From: PSLL01 sp964389705 | GTDB taxonomy: Bacteria > Desulfobacterota_D > UBA1144 > Nemesobacterales > CSP1-2 | Reading direction: 5' to 3' | Length of the DNA: 29,636 bases | NCBI GenBank assembly: GCA_964389705.1 | Contig: CAYMEO010000025.1 | Location: 1-29,636, forward strand | Shown: positions 15,314 to 23,164 of the stretch, in pieces | How positions within the stretch are numbered: the first letter of the stretch is position 1 | How the letters are laid out: each line of letters opens with the position of its first letter | The notes under the pieces: generated by a model | What the model saw: the letters and a program-made list of their open reading frames with translations, nothing else | Told to the model about the DNA's origin: nothing | Databases searched by the model: none | Translations under genes and position numbers: made by a program

Positions 15314-16510
15314 ATGGATTTTAAAAGTGAAATTAATGAACTACTGAGATTTAAGAGTGATAAGTACCCTATTGTATCTCTCTATTTAAAGTTGGGGCCA
15401 AAGGAGAGGGAGAATTTTAAATACAAAATAACACTAAAAGACATGATAAAAGAGGAAAGGGACAGACTCCATAAAGGGGATTTTGCGAAGGAGGTTCTTG
15501 AATCTGTCGAGGCGGATTTTAGAAAGATTTCTGATTTCATTGAGAATACAGACTCACTTACAGCCTGCAGGGGGGTTGCCGTTTTCTCTTCTTCCGCAGA
15601 GAGGCTATGGGAGGTATTTAAACTCCCTCTTGTTTACCGCAACTGCTTGGTTGTCAATTCATCTGCCCTTGTAAGGCAGCTTGTAGCAATAAACGATGAG
15701 TTTGGGGATATAGCTGTTGTGATTGTTGATAGGAAGCAGGCAAGGCTCTTTAGGATAGGCTTAAGCGGAGCCGATGAGGTAGCCGACTACTTTTATCCCG
15801 AAGCCACGCGTAGCACAAAATTTCGCGCCCAGGAAGGAAGATTCAAACAGAGGCTGTCGCCTACAGTTGGTGGGGGACATGTTCCTCACGGATATGGAGA
15901 ATATGGTTTTAATAGGATGATAGAGGATGAGGTACATAGGCATCTTAAATATGTCTCTGAGAGGCTGTTTGATCACTATAAGGAGAGCAAATTTGATTGG
16001 CTGGTCATAGGTGGTGCTGAACATATATTGGCTGACTTTCCAAACTATCTCCATACGTATCTAAAACAGAGATTGCTGGGAACAATTACTGTAGATATAA
16101 GCACGGTTAGGCCAGATGAGATTGCAGAGAAGGCGTTAGACCTCTTAGAAAAGAGGGAGCGTAAAAATGAGGAAAAAATCCTTGAAGAGTTCGGTGAAAA
16201 ACTCCAATCTGGACTTGCAGTAAATGGGGTTAGGGATACATTAAAGGCCCTCATGATGGGGCAGGTAGGAATGCTTCTTGTTACGGAGGGATTTACCCAT
16301 CCTGGATTTAAGTGCCCTGAATCGGGGGTTTTAGTTTTGGAAAAGTTTGATAATCTCTGCCCGGAGGGGAAAACCCCTCTGCCCGTTGCCGATGTGGTGG
16401 ATGAGGCTATAGAAGAGGCCCTTGGACAGAGGGCGGAGATAGAGGTAATTTTTAATGAAGAAAAGAAAAAACTAGACGGTATAGGAGCTATTCTCAGATT
16501 CAAGCTGTGA
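15314..16510 (+). CDS. eRF1-like protein of the bacterial baeRF group
   Basis: The 398 residues follow the three-domain plan of bacterial proteins related to archaeal/eukaryotic release factor eRF1 (relatives of yeast Vms1). An N domain (about 1-125) has YPIVSLYL. A middle domain (about 130-260) has DIAVVIVDRKQARLFRIG and a glycine-rich loop GGGHVPHGYGEYGF at 186-199. An L7Ae-like C domain (about 270-398) has VRDTLKALMMGQVGMLLV. The loop lies where a catalytic Gln would be expected, but no GGQ is present. The C domain keeps only two Cys (C334, C349) of the zinc ribbon common in relatives. A role in peptide release from stalled ribosomes is inferred. AAGGAGG precedes the ATG and a TATAAT lies at 15255. 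It overlaps the next gene. Confidence 0.75.
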   Translation: MDFKSEINELLRFKSDKYPIVSLYLKLGPKERENFKYKITLKDMIKEERDRLHKGDFAKEVLESVEADFRKISDFIENTDSLTACRGVAVFSSSAERLWEVFKLPLVYRNCLVVNSSALVRQLVAINDEFGDIAVVIVDRKQARLFRIGLSGADEVADYFYPEATRSTKFRAQEGRFKQRLSPTVGGGHVPHGYGEYGFNRMIEDEVHRHLKYVSERLFDHYKESKFDWLVIGGAEHILADFPNYLHTYLKQRLLGTITVDISTVRPDEIAEKALDLLEKRERKNEEKILEEFGEKLQSGLAVNGVRDTLKALMMGQVGMLLVTEGFTHPGFKCPESGVLVLEKFDNLCPEGKTPLPVADVVDEAIEEALGQRAEIEVIFNEEKKKLDGIGAILRFKL

Positions 16511-17376
16511 GATCTAAAAGAGATTACTGGATATCTGCCTTAATTACACTGCTTAGAAGGTCAGACTTCTCTAGAAGGCATAGAGGGTTATATCTGATTC
16601 TTGCCCTTATTATTCTCGGTTTATCTCTTTATTTTAGGTCTGGCTCGAAGACTCAACTAGACAACGGTGGCGAGTACACAGTGGCAGATGTGATTGATGG
16701 CGATACGATTGTGATCAAGGGGGTCAATACGCATATCAGGTATTTAGAGATAGATGCCCCTGAGGTTCTTCATAGCGACTCGCCAGGAGACCCGCTTGCC
16801 GAGGAGGCAAGAGACTTAAATAGAAGGCTCGTTTCCGGGCACAGGGTCAGGCTCGAATTTGATAGGGAAAAATACGATTCGTATGGAAGGGTACTTGCAT
16901 ATGTTTTTGCAGACGGTGTTTTTGTCAATGAAGAGATCGTAAGAGAGGGGTTGGCAAGGGCATTTATAATCAAGCCCAATGAAAAATATGCAGATAGGAT
17001 TCTGAGTGCCGAGGAGGAGGCGAAGAGACAAAGAAGGGGAATCTGGGGCGATCTCAGTAGACTCAAGCCACCGACGGATGACGTAAATTTTCTCATAAAG
17101 CCCTCTCAGGCTTCGCGCTACATTGACCAGCGAGTGGTTGTAAGGGGTAAGATAACCGATTCTCGCAAGTCCACTAAAGTGATTGTCCTTAAGATGGAAG
17201 ATAGCCTCGATATAACTATATTCCCTGATAGCTGGAAGAACTTTGGGTTCTTCGGTATAAATCCAGAGACCTATTACGTGGGCAGGCCAGTTGAGGTAAT
17301 AGGAAAGGTAAGGATGTATAAGGGCAGGCCAGAGATAATAATAAACCACCCAATGTCAATCAGAACCCTCGGATGA
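16507..17376 (+). CDS. Membrane-anchored thermonuclease (SNase) with C-terminal OB-fold
   Basis: The GTG start lies inside the stop of the preceding gene (GTGA), so translation is probably coupled. Residues 28-43 form one membrane helix. The nuclease domain (about 57-185) keeps the catalytic set: DGDT with Asp66, Arg78 and Glu86 around RYLEIDAPE, and Arg128 in YGRVLAY. These match Asp21, Arg35, Glu43 and Arg87 of staphylococcal nuclease, so Ca-dependent cleavage of RNA or DNA is expected. Residues about 195-289 look like a nucleic-acid-binding OB-fold (VVVRGKITDSRKSTKVIVLKM, then VEVIGKVRMYKGRPEI). The side of the membrane is not certain; the basic N terminus suggests the domains face outward. 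It overlaps rsmG by 4 bases. Confidence 0.88.
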   Translation: MRSKRDYWISALITLLRRSDFSRRHRGLYLILALIILGLSLYFRSGSKTQLDNGGEYTVADVIDGDTIVIKGVNTHIRYLEIDAPEVLHSDSPGDPLAEEARDLNRRLVSGHRVRLEFDREKYDSYGRVLAYVFADGVFVNEEIVREGLARAFIIKPNEKYADRILSAEEEAKRQRRGIWGDLSRLKPPTDDVNFLIKPSQASRYIDQRVVVRGKITDSRKSTKVIVLKMEDSLDITIFPDSWKNFGFFGINPETYYVGRPVEVIGKVRMYKGRPEIIINHPMSIRTLG

Positions 17377-18047
17377 ATCTAATCCAATATAGCTCATTAA
17401 AGGTGGAAGAGCTTTTAATAAAAGGGGCCGAGGAGTTAGGTATTCGTCTGACATCTGATCAGGTTTCTCTTTTTCTTGGGTATTTGAAGAAGATTGAATT
17501 CTGGAATGAGAAGGTAAATCTCATCGGAGCCAGAGACGCAAGGCAGATTGTATTAAACCATTTTCTCGATTCCATTGCGGTTGTTCCACTTGTTTCGGAG
17601 GGTTCAAGGCTGCTCGATATAGGTTCAGGGGCGGGTTTTCCTGGGATTCCAATTAAGATTGTGATACCGTCTTTAGAAATTATGCTTCTTGATTCGATAC
17701 AGAAAAAGGCTTTCTTTATGCGTGATGTAATTAGAAGCCTAGGACTTAAAAGTATTAAGGCCGTCTATGGCAGGGCTGAGGATATTATTGATGAGGTTCC
17801 AAGAGCCTATTTTGATTTTGTCATATCAAGGGCCGTAGGCAATATTGAGAAGGTGATAAAACTCAGCATACCTTATCTTAGAGAGGGCGGGAGAATTATA
17901 CTCATGAAGGGAAAAAGGGGGCTGGAAGAGTGGGATAAAATAAGGGATAGATTAGGTCAAGACATTAGACTCGTATTGTCTAAAGAGTTTTCTCTGCCCT
18001 TTATCGGACATCAAAGGGTAATATTGGTTATTGCGCGTGTCTTATAG
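17373..18047 (+). CDS. rsmG: 16S rRNA (guanine(527)-N7)-methyltransferase
   Basis: RsmG (GidB) methylates N7 of G527 in the 530 loop of 16S rRNA; its loss gives low-level streptomycin resistance. The 224-residue protein has the normal order: an N-terminal helical part with KIEFWNEKVNLIGARD, the SAM-binding LLDIGSGAGFPGIPI, an acidic LLDSIQKKAFFM, and FDFVISRAVGNIEKV. The ATG overlaps the nuclease stop (ATGA). It is not next to mnmG or parA here, unlike in many genomes; instead it ends an overlapping block with an eRF1-like protein and a nuclease. Confidence 0.95.
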   Translation: MNLIQYSSLKVEELLIKGAEELGIRLTSDQVSLFLGYLKKIEFWNEKVNLIGARDARQIVLNHFLDSIAVVPLVSEGSRLLDIGSGAGFPGIPIKIVIPSLEIMLLDSIQKKAFFMRDVIRSLGLKSIKAVYGRAEDIIDEVPRAYFDFVISRAVGNIEKVIKLSIPYLREGGRIILMKGKRGLEEWDKIRDRLGQDIRLVLSKEFSLPFIGHQRVILVIARVL

Positions 18048-18072
18048 TCTGTGAACTCAGATTTAATAATGA

Positions 18073-18522
18073 CTACAGTTCGAGTCTGGGGAATCTTTTT
18101 ATTGTTTGCCCTCTATACGTAAGAGGAACAGCACCCAGGACCTCTATATTATTGGCATAAAAGAGACTAGAGACTGAACCTAGAACAGCTCCTCCTTCGA
18201 GGTATGTTTTCTTTGTGTGAGGAGGTAGGGTTATATGTAGGATTCCGATTTCTCCCCCTACCTGCGTTCCATAGTTGGAATAGGCTGTTGAGTAGTATCT
18301 TACCCTTACTTCGACATCCTTATATCCTATGTCGCTTGTGTTTTCAATTGTAATATGGTGAATTATGGCTACCCTAGATGCTCCATAAAATGGCCAGCCT
18401 ATAATCTTGATATATTGCTCTGGGTATAGAATCATAGAGTCCTTCATTCCTGTCTCTTTGGCTTTTCCGATTCCGTAAAGGAGAATAAGTATTATTAGGG
18501 CCTTTATTCCTATATGCTTCAT
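18073..18522 (-). CDS. Exported protein of unknown function
   Basis: ATG 18522 is preferred over one 36 bases upstream because the protein then begins MKHIGIKALIILILLYGIGKA, a signal peptide or anchor, preceded by AAAGTGGGC. The 149-residue product has a beta-sandwich-like body with HHITIENTSDIGYKDVEVRV, ILHITLPPHTKKTYLEGG and NNIEVLGAVPLTY. This recalls the FxLYD-type or Ig-like domains of small exported proteins, but I do not recognise a named family. It converges on rsmG (25 bases between stops) and diverges from the ArsA-type gene. Confidence 0.7.
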   Translation of the reverse strand: MKHIGIKALIILILLYGIGKAKETGMKDSMILYPEQYIKIIGWPFYGASRVAIIHHITIENTSDIGYKDVEVRVRYYSTAYSNYGTQVGGEIGILHITLPPHTKKTYLEGGAVLGSVSSLFYANNIEVLGAVPLTYRGQTIKRFPRLEL

Positions 18523-18547
18523 TTTGCCCACTTTCAGGTTTAATATA

Positions 18548-18557
18548 TGGGTACCCA
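18548..18557. promoter_or_regulatory. 10-bp palindrome between divergent genes
   Basis: TGGGTACCCA is a perfect palindrome in the 91-base gap between the exported protein and the ArsA-type gene. AT-rich -10-like sequences (TATATAA / TATAAT) lie beside it on both strands. It may be an operator; chance is possible at this length. Confidence 0.25.
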
Positions 18558-18613
18558 AATCTAGGGAATATTATATAACAAATATCTTTTACACTAAAAG
18601 GGGACAAAATAAT

Positions 18614-19801
18614 ATGGCAAAAAGAATAATTCTATACACTGGAAAGGGCGGAGTTGGCAAAACTACAACGGCTGCCGCTACGGCAATTTTAGCTGCGAAG
18701 AGGGGATATAAAGCGCTCGTCATCTCTACAGATCCTGCCCATAGCCTGGGAGATTCTTTTGATATGGAACTGGGGCCTGAGCCAAAGGAAATAATGCCAA
18801 ATCTATATGCTCAGGAGGTGGATGTCTATTATTCCGTAGAAAAATACTGGGGGAAGCTTACGGAATATCTACAATCTCTACTTAGCTGGATGAAGGTGGA
18901 TGAGATTCTAACCGAGGAGTTTAGTGTGATCCCTGGAATGGAGGAGGTTGCTTGTTTCCTCTGGGTTCAACAGCACCTACAAAGGAGATCTTATGACGTC
19001 ATAATAGTAGATAGTGCACCTACAGGAGAGACTCTCAGGTTACTCTCACTTCCCGATGTAGCAAGGTGGTGGATAGTAAAGATATTTCCTATTGAAAGAA
19101 AGGTGGTAAAACTCATAAGACCTGCAATGAAGGTGGTATCAGAGATGCCTCTTCCAGAAGAGCATACATATGATGCCATAGAAGAACTTTTTAAAAAGCT
19201 CGATTCAATACACAAGGTGTTTTCAAACCCGGAAATTACAACAATCCGACTCGTCCTCAATTTGGAGAAGATGGTGATTAAAGAGACTCAAAGGGCTTAT
19301 ACATACCTCAATCTATACGGTTATCCTGTGGATTCTGTCATAATCAATAGAATTATGCCTGAGGAATTGGATGTTCCGTTCTTTGAGGAATGGAGGAGGT
19401 CTCAGGAGGGCTACAGAGAAGAAGTAGAAGAGCTATTTAGTCCCATTCCCGCATTCGAAGCGCCCCTTTTTTCAAAAGAGGTCTTAGGTATAGACTCTCT
19501 TGAAAAATTCGGTCAAGCCCTCTTTTCACAAAAGGATCCTACTGAAATCTTTTTTAAAGGCAGGCCTTATGAAATTGTAAAGGAGGAGGGGGCATACCAG
19601 TTGCGTCTAAGGCTCCCTTTTGTCTCTAAGGAGAAGATCAATCTATTTCAAACAGTAGACGAGCTTACAATTCAGATTGATAACTATCGCCGCAACCTCT
19701 TTCTCCCAAGGTTCCTAGCTGGGCTTTCCGCCAGAGAGGCCAAGTTCCAAGATGGAACGCTCAGGGTAATCTTTGAGAAGAAAGAAAAAAAGAGGATGTA
19801 G
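18614..19801 (+). CDS. ArsA/Get3-family ATPase with C-terminal Hsp20-like domain
   Basis: ATG 18614 is chosen because the P-loop YTGKGGVGKTTTAAA then starts at residue 8, as in the family, and AAAGGGG precedes it. The 395-residue cytoplasmic ATPase has Switch I DPAHSLGDSFD and Switch II DSAPTGETLRLL. After the single ATPase half, residues about 317-390 form an alpha-crystallin-like domain (QLRLRLPFV, LTIQIDNYRRNLFLP, DGTLRVIFEKK). This is the layout of ArsA_HSP20 proteins and plant/cyanobacterial Get3d. The cysteines that bind arsenite in true ArsA are missing and no ars genes are near. Handling of hydrophobic clients or protein targeting is therefore likelier than arsenite export. Confidence 0.85.
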   Translation: MAKRIILYTGKGGVGKTTTAAATAILAAKRGYKALVISTDPAHSLGDSFDMELGPEPKEIMPNLYAQEVDVYYSVEKYWGKLTEYLQSLLSWMKVDEILTEEFSVIPGMEEVACFLWVQQHLQRRSYDVIIVDSAPTGETLRLLSLPDVARWWIVKIFPIERKVVKLIRPAMKVVSEMPLPEEHTYDAIEELFKKLDSIHKVFSNPEITTIRLVLNLEKMVIKETQRAYTYLNLYGYPVDSVIINRIMPEELDVPFFEEWRRSQEGYREEVEELFSPIPAFEAPLFSKEVLGIDSLEKFGQALFSQKDPTEIFFKGRPYEIVKEEGAYQLRLRLPFVSKEKINLFQTVDELTIQIDNYRRNLFLPRFLAGLSAREAKFQDGTLRVIFEKKEKKRM

Positions 19802-19810
19802 AATACAGAA

Positions 19811-20275
19811 CTAGGATGTTCCGCATGGAGGGATTCGTTCTTTAAGTCCGGCTTTTTTCTCTGGCGTTAGGCTTGTCTTGAGCTTCCAACCGCTTTGAGC
19901 ATATTCATCCTTCTGTTTTATAAGGAGCCACTCCTTTTCTTTTCCTTTTAGGTGAACAAGTGAGAAATTCCCCTTGAGCTTTTTCCCTTTGAGAAAGAAG
20001 CTGATTTTATCATTTTTCTTTTCGAGAATATCATAGGTTCCATTATCCCAGACTACTACTGCCCCCGCTCCGTACATCCCCGCTGGGATGATACCTTCGA
20101 AATCTATGTATTCCAGAGGATGATCCTCTACCAATATGGCTAAACGCTTTTCAGACGCGTCCATAGAAGGCCCCTTAGGAATGGCCCATGAGCGGAGAAC
20201 CCCGTCCATCTCCAGACGGAAGTCATAATGAAGGCGTGATGCCTCATGCTCATGGACAACAAAACGAGGACTCAT
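19811..20275 (-). CDS. Stand-alone LigD-type DNA 3'-phosphoesterase
   Basis: This 154-residue protein is the PE domain of bacterial LigD on its own. The domain trims 3' ends (removing a ribonucleotide or 3' phosphate) during non-homologous end joining and repair. The metal and catalytic residues are spaced exactly as in Pseudomonas LigD: His10, His16, Asp18 and His52 around FVVHEHEASRLHYDFRLE and EDHPLEY. Arg20, Lys34 and Arg44 are in place too. No ligase, polymerase or Ku gene is in the window. It converges on the ArsA-type gene, with 9 bases between stops. Confidence 0.9.
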   Translation of the reverse strand: MSPRFVVHEHEASRLHYDFRLEMDGVLRSWAIPKGPSMDASEKRLAILVEDHPLEYIDFEGIIPAGMYGAGAVVVWDNGTYDILEKKNDKISFFLKGKKLKGNFSLVHLKGKEKEWLLIKQKDEYAQSGWKLKTSLTPEKKAGLKERIPPCGTS

Positions 20276-20453
20276 GTTTTAAATGATACCTGAATTAGGA
20301 TACATGAGTTAAATATATTTTTGTCCTCTGTATGAGTGTGCTATGGAACTCTAAGAGTGGGCGTAAGCTTAAGAACATGTAGAAGTATGTTATGAATTTG
20401 TGAATCCTTGTTTTTATATTTGTCTTGTTTTACAATCTCAAATGGGGATATAT
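20276..20453. other. Intergenic stretch
   Basis: This AT-rich gap lies between the minus-strand phosphoesterase start and the plus-strand split gene. I see no RNA gene or repeat. A promoter for the plus-strand gene is likely but no convincing pair of elements is visible. Confidence 0.4.
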
Positions 20454-21556
20454 ATGTCTGGTACTGATATAAGAATTAAACTCAAGAGTGAACCTGACAT
20501 ATTTCTTAGACTGACCGAAAACTCTATGCTGGTTGCTGCAAGTTTAAGAGACAAATTTCTAGATCAGACAATAGATATAGCAAGTAAGATAAGAAAAAGA
20601 TTGGAAATAGGAAGTCTTAAGAGTTTTAGAATAAAAAAGATATCTCCAGATCATAAGACCGGTTCTAATAAAATAACAGTGGCTTTTATTGATGTGGGCG
20701 TTGGCGAAGCAGAGATTTTCCTAAAAGTCCCTCTAATTGTGAGAGGAGGTATTTTCGGGATAAGGAAGGCGAAAGAGACCTAGAGAAACGCGAAATCTTT
20801 GAGTTTTTCCCGATACTAATTGGTGATTTAGAAGGTGGTGAAAAAAGCAGCGGTGACTATGCATCGGTTGTGAGAATAATTATTGAGTTATCGGCTATTT
20901 TAAAAGTTCTTGATGATCCCAAATATCCAGATGTGAACTTAGTAATGCTCCATGGACCTATACTTTACAGGCTATCGTCTTATTCAAAGCATTGGTTTTT
21001 TGAAAACGATATACTTACTATGACACAAGATTCGAAGGATTTAATTAATGACTTTAGAGAAAGTGTTAAAGAATGTCAGTTAGAAGAATGCATATGTAGT
21101 TCTTGGAAAAGTGAGCAAAAGTTAGTTGCAAACTGCTTCATTGCATTTCTTTTAAACCGGATTATAAGTAAGTGTCTTGAAAAAGGTATAGATTTTATAG
21201 GGGTTGTAGAAAGACCTGACGCAACAGAGATAGTAACAATTCTTTTTGAGCATCTCCTTAAGGAAGAACCTGATTTAGCTAAAAACTATTTGGGTAGGAC
21301 AGTAAAGAATTATAAAAATGATTCAAGAGAGATAATTAGGATTGGGAATTATAACGATCCATTGTTGTTCTCAATAATTTTAAGTCCTGGCGAATACTTG
21401 GATTTTTATGAAGCCGAAGAACGATATAGTGGTTTTGTTGGAAAATTTCAAGGGTTTGAACTTAAATTACCAAAAATATCCTATACCTATTTAAGGCCTG
21501 TAGAGAATGCTTTGTCATATTCCAATTTTACGTGTAAAATTTCATTAATTGAGTAA
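20454..21556 (+). pseudogene. Probable NurA-like nuclease gene split by a frameshift
   Basis: The first frame, from ATG 20454 (GGGGAT before it), encodes 109 residues with KITVAFIDVGVGEAEIF and stops at 20781. The second frame is already open from 20693 and continues to 21556. Across the overlap it reads RDLEKREIFEFFPILIGDLE, KSSGDYASVVRIIIELSA, VNLVMLHGPILYRLSSY and a C-terminal ISYTYLRPVENAL. Joined, they make one protein of about 365 residues with the plan of NurA, the 5'-3' nuclease paired with HerA in end resection. This includes an early acidic motif and a late beta-hairpin. Loss of one base between 20693 and 20780 explains the break. I see no slippery heptamer for programmed shifting. 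The NurA name is tentative; no HerA is in the window. Confidence 0.55.
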
Positions 21557-21646
21557 TTCGGTTTAGAAGGTAAGAGCTATCTTTTATAAACAGCCCACTT
21601 TATCCTCCTATAACGAATAACTGAAAAGGCTCAAAATAAGATAAAT

Positions 21647-21663
21647 GTCAATTTTTGATTGAC
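21647..21663 (+). promoter_or_regulatory. Hairpin directly before the helicase ribosome site
   Basis: GTCAAT-TTTTG-ATTGAC is a perfect 6-bp stem ending one base before the GAGGAG at 21665-21669 that serves the TTG start at 21679. The structure could affect helicase translation, for instance with temperature. It is weak (AT-rich), so chance is possible. Confidence 0.3.
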
Positions 21664-21678
21664 GAGGAGATTTAAGAT

Positions 21679-22827
21679 TTGAGGTTTGAAGAGTTTGGTT
21701 TATCAGATAGAGTCAGTAGGGCTATAAGGGATATGGGATTTGACATTCCAACTCCGATTCAGGAAAGATCAATTCCATATGCACTAAGTGGGAGAGACAT
21801 AATAGGTCAGGCTCAGACCGGAACAGGAAAGACATTTGCATTTGGAATTCCTTTAGTTGAGAGGATCGAGTCTTTAGAAAAGGGGGTTCAATCAATAGTT
21901 CTTACCCCAACAAGGGAGCTCGCAGTTCAAGTGGCTAAGGAGATCGGGAAGGTCGGGAAATATAAGAATATATTAGTCCTTCCTGTTTATGGCGGTCAGC
22001 CTATTGAAAGGCAGTTGAAACACCTTAGAAAAGGGGTGCATGTTGTGGTTGGAACCCCCGGAAGGGTCATTGATCACATAAGGCGCGGGACATTGAGCCT
22101 AAAATCAGTCCGTTTTGCCGTCCTCGATGAAGCCGACCGGATGCTTGATATGGGATTTATTGACGATATGAAGTTCATACTTGCGCAGATACCGGACGAA
22201 TGCCAAAAGATGATGTTTTCCGCTACCGTTCCGTCTCAGATTGCATGGCTGGCAAAGCGGTATATGAGAGACCCCGTCGAGATAATGGTCTCTAAGGATA
22301 TGCTTACGGTTCCACGGATTAAACAGATGTTTTTTGAGGTTGCAGAATTCGATAAGCTAAATGCCCTAACTAGATTGGTTGACTTAGAAAAAGGGGGCGT
22401 GTTTCTCGTCTTTCGAAGGACGAAATCCGGGGTTAATGACCTTGCGGCTATGCTTAAAGCCAGGGGATATAACGTCGGGGCGATCCATGGAAACTGCTCT
22501 CAAAATGAACGCGATAGAGTTATAAGACTCTTTAGGATGGGTAAGATTGACATCCTGGTTGCTACTGATGTTGCAGCAAGGGGGCTTGATATATATGGTA
22601 TTACTCATGTTGTAAATTATGACATACCTCAGGATGCCGAGAGCTATGTACACAGAATCGGTAGGACGGGTAGGGCCGGAAGAGATGGTGTAGCTATTAC
22701 ATTTGTAACCCACTGGGAGTATGGGGAATTAAAGAGGATTCAGGCCTTTTCTGGAACCGGGATTGAAAAGGCAAGTATTCCGATTGATAGAGGATATGCC
22801 CGTGCCCATAGGATATTGGGGGTATAG
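21679..22827 (+). CDS. DEAD-box RNA helicase
   Basis: This ATP-dependent RNA unwinding enzyme has 382 residues, a minimal two-RecA-domain core with only a short tail. All motifs are present in order: the Q motif (TPIQERSIP), motif I AQTGTGKT, Ia PTRELAVQ, Ib TPGR, DEAD in VLDEADRMLDMGF, SAT, VFRRTKSG, ATDVAARGLDI and HRIGRTGRAGRDG. The TTG start is supported by GAGGAG ten bases upstream. The lack of a long C-terminal extension sets it apart from DeaD/CsdA. The role (ribosome assembly, mRNA decay) cannot be fixed. A small protein follows 4 bases after the stop. Confidence 0.95.
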   Translation: MRFEEFGLSDRVSRAIRDMGFDIPTPIQERSIPYALSGRDIIGQAQTGTGKTFAFGIPLVERIESLEKGVQSIVLTPTRELAVQVAKEIGKVGKYKNILVLPVYGGQPIERQLKHLRKGVHVVVGTPGRVIDHIRRGTLSLKSVRFAVLDEADRMLDMGFIDDMKFILAQIPDECQKMMFSATVPSQIAWLAKRYMRDPVEIMVSKDMLTVPRIKQMFFEVAEFDKLNALTRLVDLEKGGVFLVFRRTKSGVNDLAAMLKARGYNVGAIHGNCSQNERDRVIRLFRMGKIDILVATDVAARGLDIYGITHVVNYDIPQDAESYVHRIGRTGRAGRDGVAITFVTHWEYGELKRIQAFSGTGIEKASIPIDRGYARAHRILGV

Positions 22828-22831
22828 GGTA

Positions 22832-23074
22832 ATGTATCAGCCGGGCACAAGGTTTGAGGTGAAACTGAGGATTAAACTTGGTGATCAAGAATTCGAACCC
22901 GGAATAAGGGGTACGGTCCTTCAGGGCATCCCAAAAATGGTTGGCAGGGCTTATAGGGTGAAGTTTGATGACGATAGGACTGCCGAAATTCATGTGGTGA
23001 CGATGAACAATCATACATATATAATCACCACTGATGACAAGAGAATAGACCCAAAAGGCTTCTGGAAGAAATGA
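22832..23074 (+). CDS. Small conserved-looking protein downstream of the helicase
   Basis: ATG 22832 lies 4 bases after the helicase stop and gives 80 residues; a longer frame would run 65 bases back into the helicase. The protein is beta-rich: FEVKLRIKLG, IRGTVLQGIPKMVGRAYRVKFDD, AEIHVVTMNNHTYII. The layout recalls small SH3/Tudor-like folds, which would fit an RNA-linked role beside a helicase, but I do not recognise a family. It is co-transcribed and probably translationally coupled with the helicase. Confidence 0.7.
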   Translation: MYQPGTRFEVKLRIKLGDQEFEPGIRGTVLQGIPKMVGRAYRVKFDDDRTAEIHVVTMNNHTYIITTDDKRIDPKGFWKK

Positions 23075-23164
23075 ACTGAAGTGGAAACGAATCTATCTAT
23101 ACCTTGGTAATGGATTCTCGCGTAGTACTTAAAAATATTTCAAAATTTATGTAGATTTAATTCC

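Noticed and set aside
18614..19801. Arsenite efflux ATPase (ArsA) and an arsenic resistance operon
   Set aside because: There is a single ATPase half, no arsenite-binding cysteines, an Hsp20-like tail, and no arsB, arsC, arsD or arsR nearby.
20693..20783. Programmed -1 frameshift in the NurA-like gene
   Set aside because: I found no X-XXY-YYZ slippery heptamer in the overlap and no obvious downstream stem, so a mutation or read error is simpler.
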